In this document: positions 45,434-47,404 of the stretch, in pieces
Numbering within the stretch: position 1 is the stretch's first letter
Layout of the letters: every line of letters begins with the position of its first letter
Assembly (NCBI RefSeq): GCF_012396555.1
Contig: NZ_JAAXPS010000012.1
Span: 1 to 47,404, forward strand
Direction: 5' to 3'
Origin: Facklamia miroungae
GTDB taxonomy: Bacteria > Bacillota > Bacilli > Lactobacillales > Aerococcaceae
DNA length: 47,404 bases
Position numbers and translations under genes: made by a program
Notes under the pieces: model-generated
Databases searched by the model: none
Told to the model about the DNA's origin: nothing
Seen by the model: the letters and a program-made list of their open reading frames with translations, nothing else

Positions 45434-46358
45434 TAGAGAAAAATTAGTTGAAGTTAATGATCTTGAAATTACCTTTGGTGAAGGAAAAGATAAATTCGTC
45501 GCAGTTAAAGATGCAACTTTCCATGTTTATAAAGGGGAAACGTTATCTTTAGTAGGTGAGTCTGGTTCGGGTAAAACAACCATTGGGCGTGCAATTAACG
45601 GTATTAATAAAACCTCTGGAGGAGAAATTCTTTTCAAAGGTAAGCGAATCAATACTAAACTATCCGAAAAAGAGCGTAAAGAGTTAATTGGCGATATTCA
45701 AATGGTTTTCCAAGATCCATCGGCTTCCTTAAATGACCGTGCAACCGTTGAATATATTATTTCAGAAGGTTTATATAATTTTAATTTATTCGAAAGCGAA
45801 GAAGACCGTTTGCAAAAAGTTGAAAACATGTTAACTGAAGTAGGATTATTACCAGAACATATGTATCGCTATCCACATGAGTTCTCAGGTGGACAACGCC
45901 AACGGATTGGTATTGCTCGAGCTTTAATTATGGAACCAGAATTGGTAATTGCGGATGAGCCAATCTCTTCTTTAGACGTTTCAGTTCGTGCTCAAGTTCT
46001 TAACTTATTACGTAAATTCCAACGCGAAAATGGTTTAACGTATATCTTTATCGCGCACGACTTATCTGTTGTTAGATATATATCAGACCGTATCGCGGTT
46101 ATACGAAATGGACGAATTCTTGAAGTAGCTGAAACGGAAGAACTATTCCGCAATCCGATCCATCCTTATACACAAGCCTTACTTTCTGCGGTTCCAATTC
46201 CAGACCCAGAGCTTGCTCGTAAAGTGAAATTAAAAGTATATAATCCTGAGATGCATGATTATTCAACGGATGTACCAAAAGTACGTGAAGTGCTCCCAGA
46301 ACATTATATTTATTGTAATGAAGCTGAATTTGCGGAGTATCAAAAGATGTATCATTAG
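45423..46358 (+). CDS. oppF: oligopeptide ABC transporter ATPase OppF
   Basis: A 311-residue nucleotide-binding subunit that pairs with OppD. Walker [13 protein letters not shown] near residue 42, Q-loop [14 protein letters not shown], signature [15 protein letters not shown] near 158, Walker [14 protein letters not shown] and H-loop [11 protein letters not shown] are complete. The end has [19 protein letters not shown], as in OppF. The ATG lies within the end of oppD with AGGAGTT upstream, so the two ATPases are translationally coupled. Last gene of the operon. Confidence 0.96.
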   Translation: MENNREKLVEVNDLEITFGEGKDKFVAVKDATFHVYKGETLSLVGESGSGKTTIGRAINGINKTSGGEILFKGKRINTKLSEKERKELIGDIQMVFQDPSASLNDRATVEYIISEGLYNFNLFESEEDRLQKVENMLTEVGLLPEHMYRYPHEFSGGQRQRIGIARALIMEPELVIADEPISSLDVSVRAQVLNLLRKFQRENGLTYIFIAHDLSVVRYISDRIAVIRNGRILEVAETEELFRNPIHPYTQALLSAVPIPDPELARKVKLKVYNPEMHDYSTDVPKVREVLPEHYIYCNEAEFAEYQKMYH

Positions 46359-46363
46359 GAACC

Positions 46364-46392
46364 TTAAGTCGGGAGTTTATCTCGACTTTTCT
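46364..46392 (+). terminator. terminator of the opp operon
   Basis: AAGTCG pairs with CGACTT around an 11-nt loop, followed by TTCTTTT. A variant pairing of AAGTC-GAG with CTC-GACTT with two bulged G also fits. Confidence 0.7.
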
Positions 46393-46393
46393 T

Positions 46394-46421
46394 TTGAGAC
46401 TTTATGATGTAAAATTAGATT
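46394..46421 (+). promoter_or_regulatory. possible promoter of the LPXTG peptide gene
   Basis: TTGAGA (46394-46399), a 16-bp spacer and TAGATT (46416-46421), directly after the opp terminator. Moderate match. Confidence 0.4.
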
Positions 46422-46445
46422 AATATATAGGAAAGAGGTAGAAAA

Positions 46446-46556
46446 ATGTTACCACAAACTGGCGAAATGGCTACTTGGTTTTTAATTGTGATCGCAGCGA
46501 TTGCTTTAATTGGCGGTTTAGCGCTTATTGTCAAAGGGAATAAAAAGAAACATTAA
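46446..46556 (+). CDS. free-standing 36-residue LPXTG sorting-signal peptide
   Basis: The whole product is a cell-wall sorting signal: Met, then LPQTGE (residues 2-7), a hydrophobic segment of about 20 residues (WFLIVIAAIALIGGLALIV), and a basic tail GNKKKH. In sortase substrates this unit forms the C-terminus of a large surface protein; here nothing precedes it. It is not the end of a broken gene in this frame: an in-frame TAG lies 18 bp before the ATG. AAAGAGG stands nine bases upstream of the ATG, a possible promoter lies before it and a terminator after it. It could be a tiny membrane protein, a sortase decoy or competitor, or a relic. Its coding capacity is clear, its role unknown. Confidence 0.7.
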   Translation: MLPQTGEMATWFLIVIAAIALIGGLALIVKGNKKKH

Positions 46557-46567
46557 TATTATATATG

Positions 46568-46600
46568 CCCTGACTATCTGCAAAGAAGTTCAGGGTTTTT
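46568..46600 (+). terminator. terminator after the LPXTG peptide gene
   Basis: CCCTGA pairs with TCAGGG around a loop of about 16 nt and is followed by TTTTT. Confidence 0.75.
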
Positions 46601-46780
46601 AAGTCTATTTCATAATTTAATGGATAAAAACTTGCAGCATATCTTCCATGAAAAGTTCGGTAAAATATACGTGTATAAGTCATAATATTTGAGCTTAGTA
46701 CAATTATCTGTTAATATTCTTATATTAAGAAGGTCGTTAAAAATGAATTCTTCTTAAAAAATATTTAAGGAGTGGAAGTT

Positions 46781-47275
46781 ATGGCCAAAATAAAAAAAGT
46801 TATCGGTATTGTAGCCGGTTTAGCAGGTGCATATGCCGTAGTTAATTATTTATTTCCCGAAAAAACAGAAGAATATCGTAAGCGTTTATCTGAAACCAGT
46901 TTAGAAGCGCGTGATCAACTAGAGTCTTATAAGGAGTTAGCTCTTAAAAAGGGGCAAGAGTTGTCTGATGTAGCTGTTTTAGCAAGTCAGGATGCTAAAG
47001 TTTCATTTACTGAAACGACGGAGGAACTAAAAACCTCTCTTTCTAAATTGAAAGACCAATTGTATAGTTCAATCGAAGAGACTCAAAATACATTAGCTAA
47101 TCAAAACGAAGATGCTGATTTTAAAGAAGTATTAGCTCATTCTGCAAAAGAATTAAAAGAGGAAATCGGAAAATCCTTTGAAGAAATTTTGGAAAGTTTC
47201 GCCAATTTAAAACATGAGATTGAAGACACTACGGATACTGCAATAGAATTATCAAAAGAAGTTACCACAGATTAA
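46781..47275 (+). CDS. YtxH-like protein: membrane segment plus coiled coil
   Basis: A 164-residue protein. Residues 1-22 (KKVIGIVAGLAGAYAVVNYLF) form one membrane segment; the rest is an acidic, Lys/Glu-rich helical coiled coil without motifs. This plan fits the YtxH-domain/general-stress proteins common near cell-envelope genes in Firmicutes. The start is ATG 46781, with TAAGGAG upstream; an in-frame GTG nine bases earlier overlaps the ribosome-binding region. It has its own terminator. The function of this group is unknown. Confidence 0.78.
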   Translation: MAKIKKVIGIVAGLAGAYAVVNYLFPEKTEEYRKRLSETSLEARDQLESYKELALKKGQELSDVAVLASQDAKVSFTETTEELKTSLSKLKDQLYSSIEETQNTLANQNEDADFKEVLAHSAKELKEEIGKSFEEILESFANLKHEIEDTTDTAIELSKEVTTD

Positions 47276-47311
47276 TTTGGCTCTATGTCAAATAGGGTTG
47301 ATGCCCTTATG

Positions 47312-47347
47312 GAGACTAAGCAACGAATAGTTGCTTGGTCTCTTTTT
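47312..47347 (+). terminator. terminator after the YtxH-like gene
   Basis: GAGACTAAGCAAC pairs with GTTGCTTGGTCTC around a 5-nt loop and is followed by TTTTT. Confidence 0.9.
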
Positions 47348-47404
47348 CTTTTCTTCCTGACACATACAATCTTGATATTAAAAGTATTCTATTTTTAAAA
47401 TGAG

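Overview
The window is chromosomal DNA of a low-GC Gram-positive coccus of the order Lactobacillales. The evidence is an SMK (SAM-III) riboswitch before metK, T-box leaders before leuS and pheST, a long tRNA operon with no encoded CCA ends, cre sites, a fruKA operon, pepV, and Opp and AzlCD transporters. Family-level placement is inference; an Aerococcaceae or Carnobacteriaceae-like organism (Facklamia or Aerococcus type) fits best. TGA is the ordinary stop codon here: the flippase, the SpoU methyltransferase, the lipoprotein and fruA all end in TGA.

Layout. 1-2050: the 3' end of a 5S rRNA, then 20 tRNA genes and a terminator. 2118-7075: a membrane protein on the minus strand, metK, an NADH peroxidase-type flavoprotein interrupted by an in-frame TGA, and a MalY/PatB C-S lyase. 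7121-8100 (minus): a lipoprotein and the tRNA methyltransferase MnmM. 8317-23844: a LysM glucosaminidase, T-box-leuS, a MurJ/SpoVB-type flippase with a very large acidic N-terminal extension, a pseudouridine synthase, pepV, an RNA methyltransferase, an HD protein and T-box-pheST. 23903-26758 (minus): an RDD protein, SppA and a tRNA-dihydrouridine synthase. 27023-36157: an accessory-looking stretch with butanediol dehydrogenase, a thioesterase, an AEC transporter, a GNAT protein, a PHP phosphoesterase, a decayed tandem copy of a small membrane protein beside its intact copy, a HAD protein, azlCD, and a YedF-like gene followed by a MetE-like gene with an in-frame TGA. 36343-46358: fruKA and oppABCDF, both with CcpA-type sites. 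46446-47275: a free-standing 36-residue LPXTG sorting-signal peptide and a YtxH-like protein.

The most notable signal is selenium. Two unrelated enzymes each have one in-frame TGA, with the reading frame continuing to full family length on both sides. In the NADH peroxidase homologue the TGA is codon 42, exactly the position of the redox-active Cys42 of the enterococcal enzyme. In the MetE-like protein it sits where I recall a conserved Cys-Gly in related proteins. A SECIS-like hairpin can be drawn 16 to 22 nt after each TGA. The MetE-like gene directly follows a DsrE-fold gene resembling the selenium-metabolism protein YedF. Together these suggest that this organism makes selenocysteine proteins, which would be unusual for Lactobacillales. 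No selA, selB, selC or selD lies in the window, so the claim rests on sequence pattern and needs a genome check.

Other points of interest are the stand-alone sortase-signal microgene with its own apparent promoter and terminator, an OppA-type binding protein with no lipobox and an acidic tail, the acidic extension on the flippase, and a perfect 20-bp palindrome over the -10 of the fruKA promoter.
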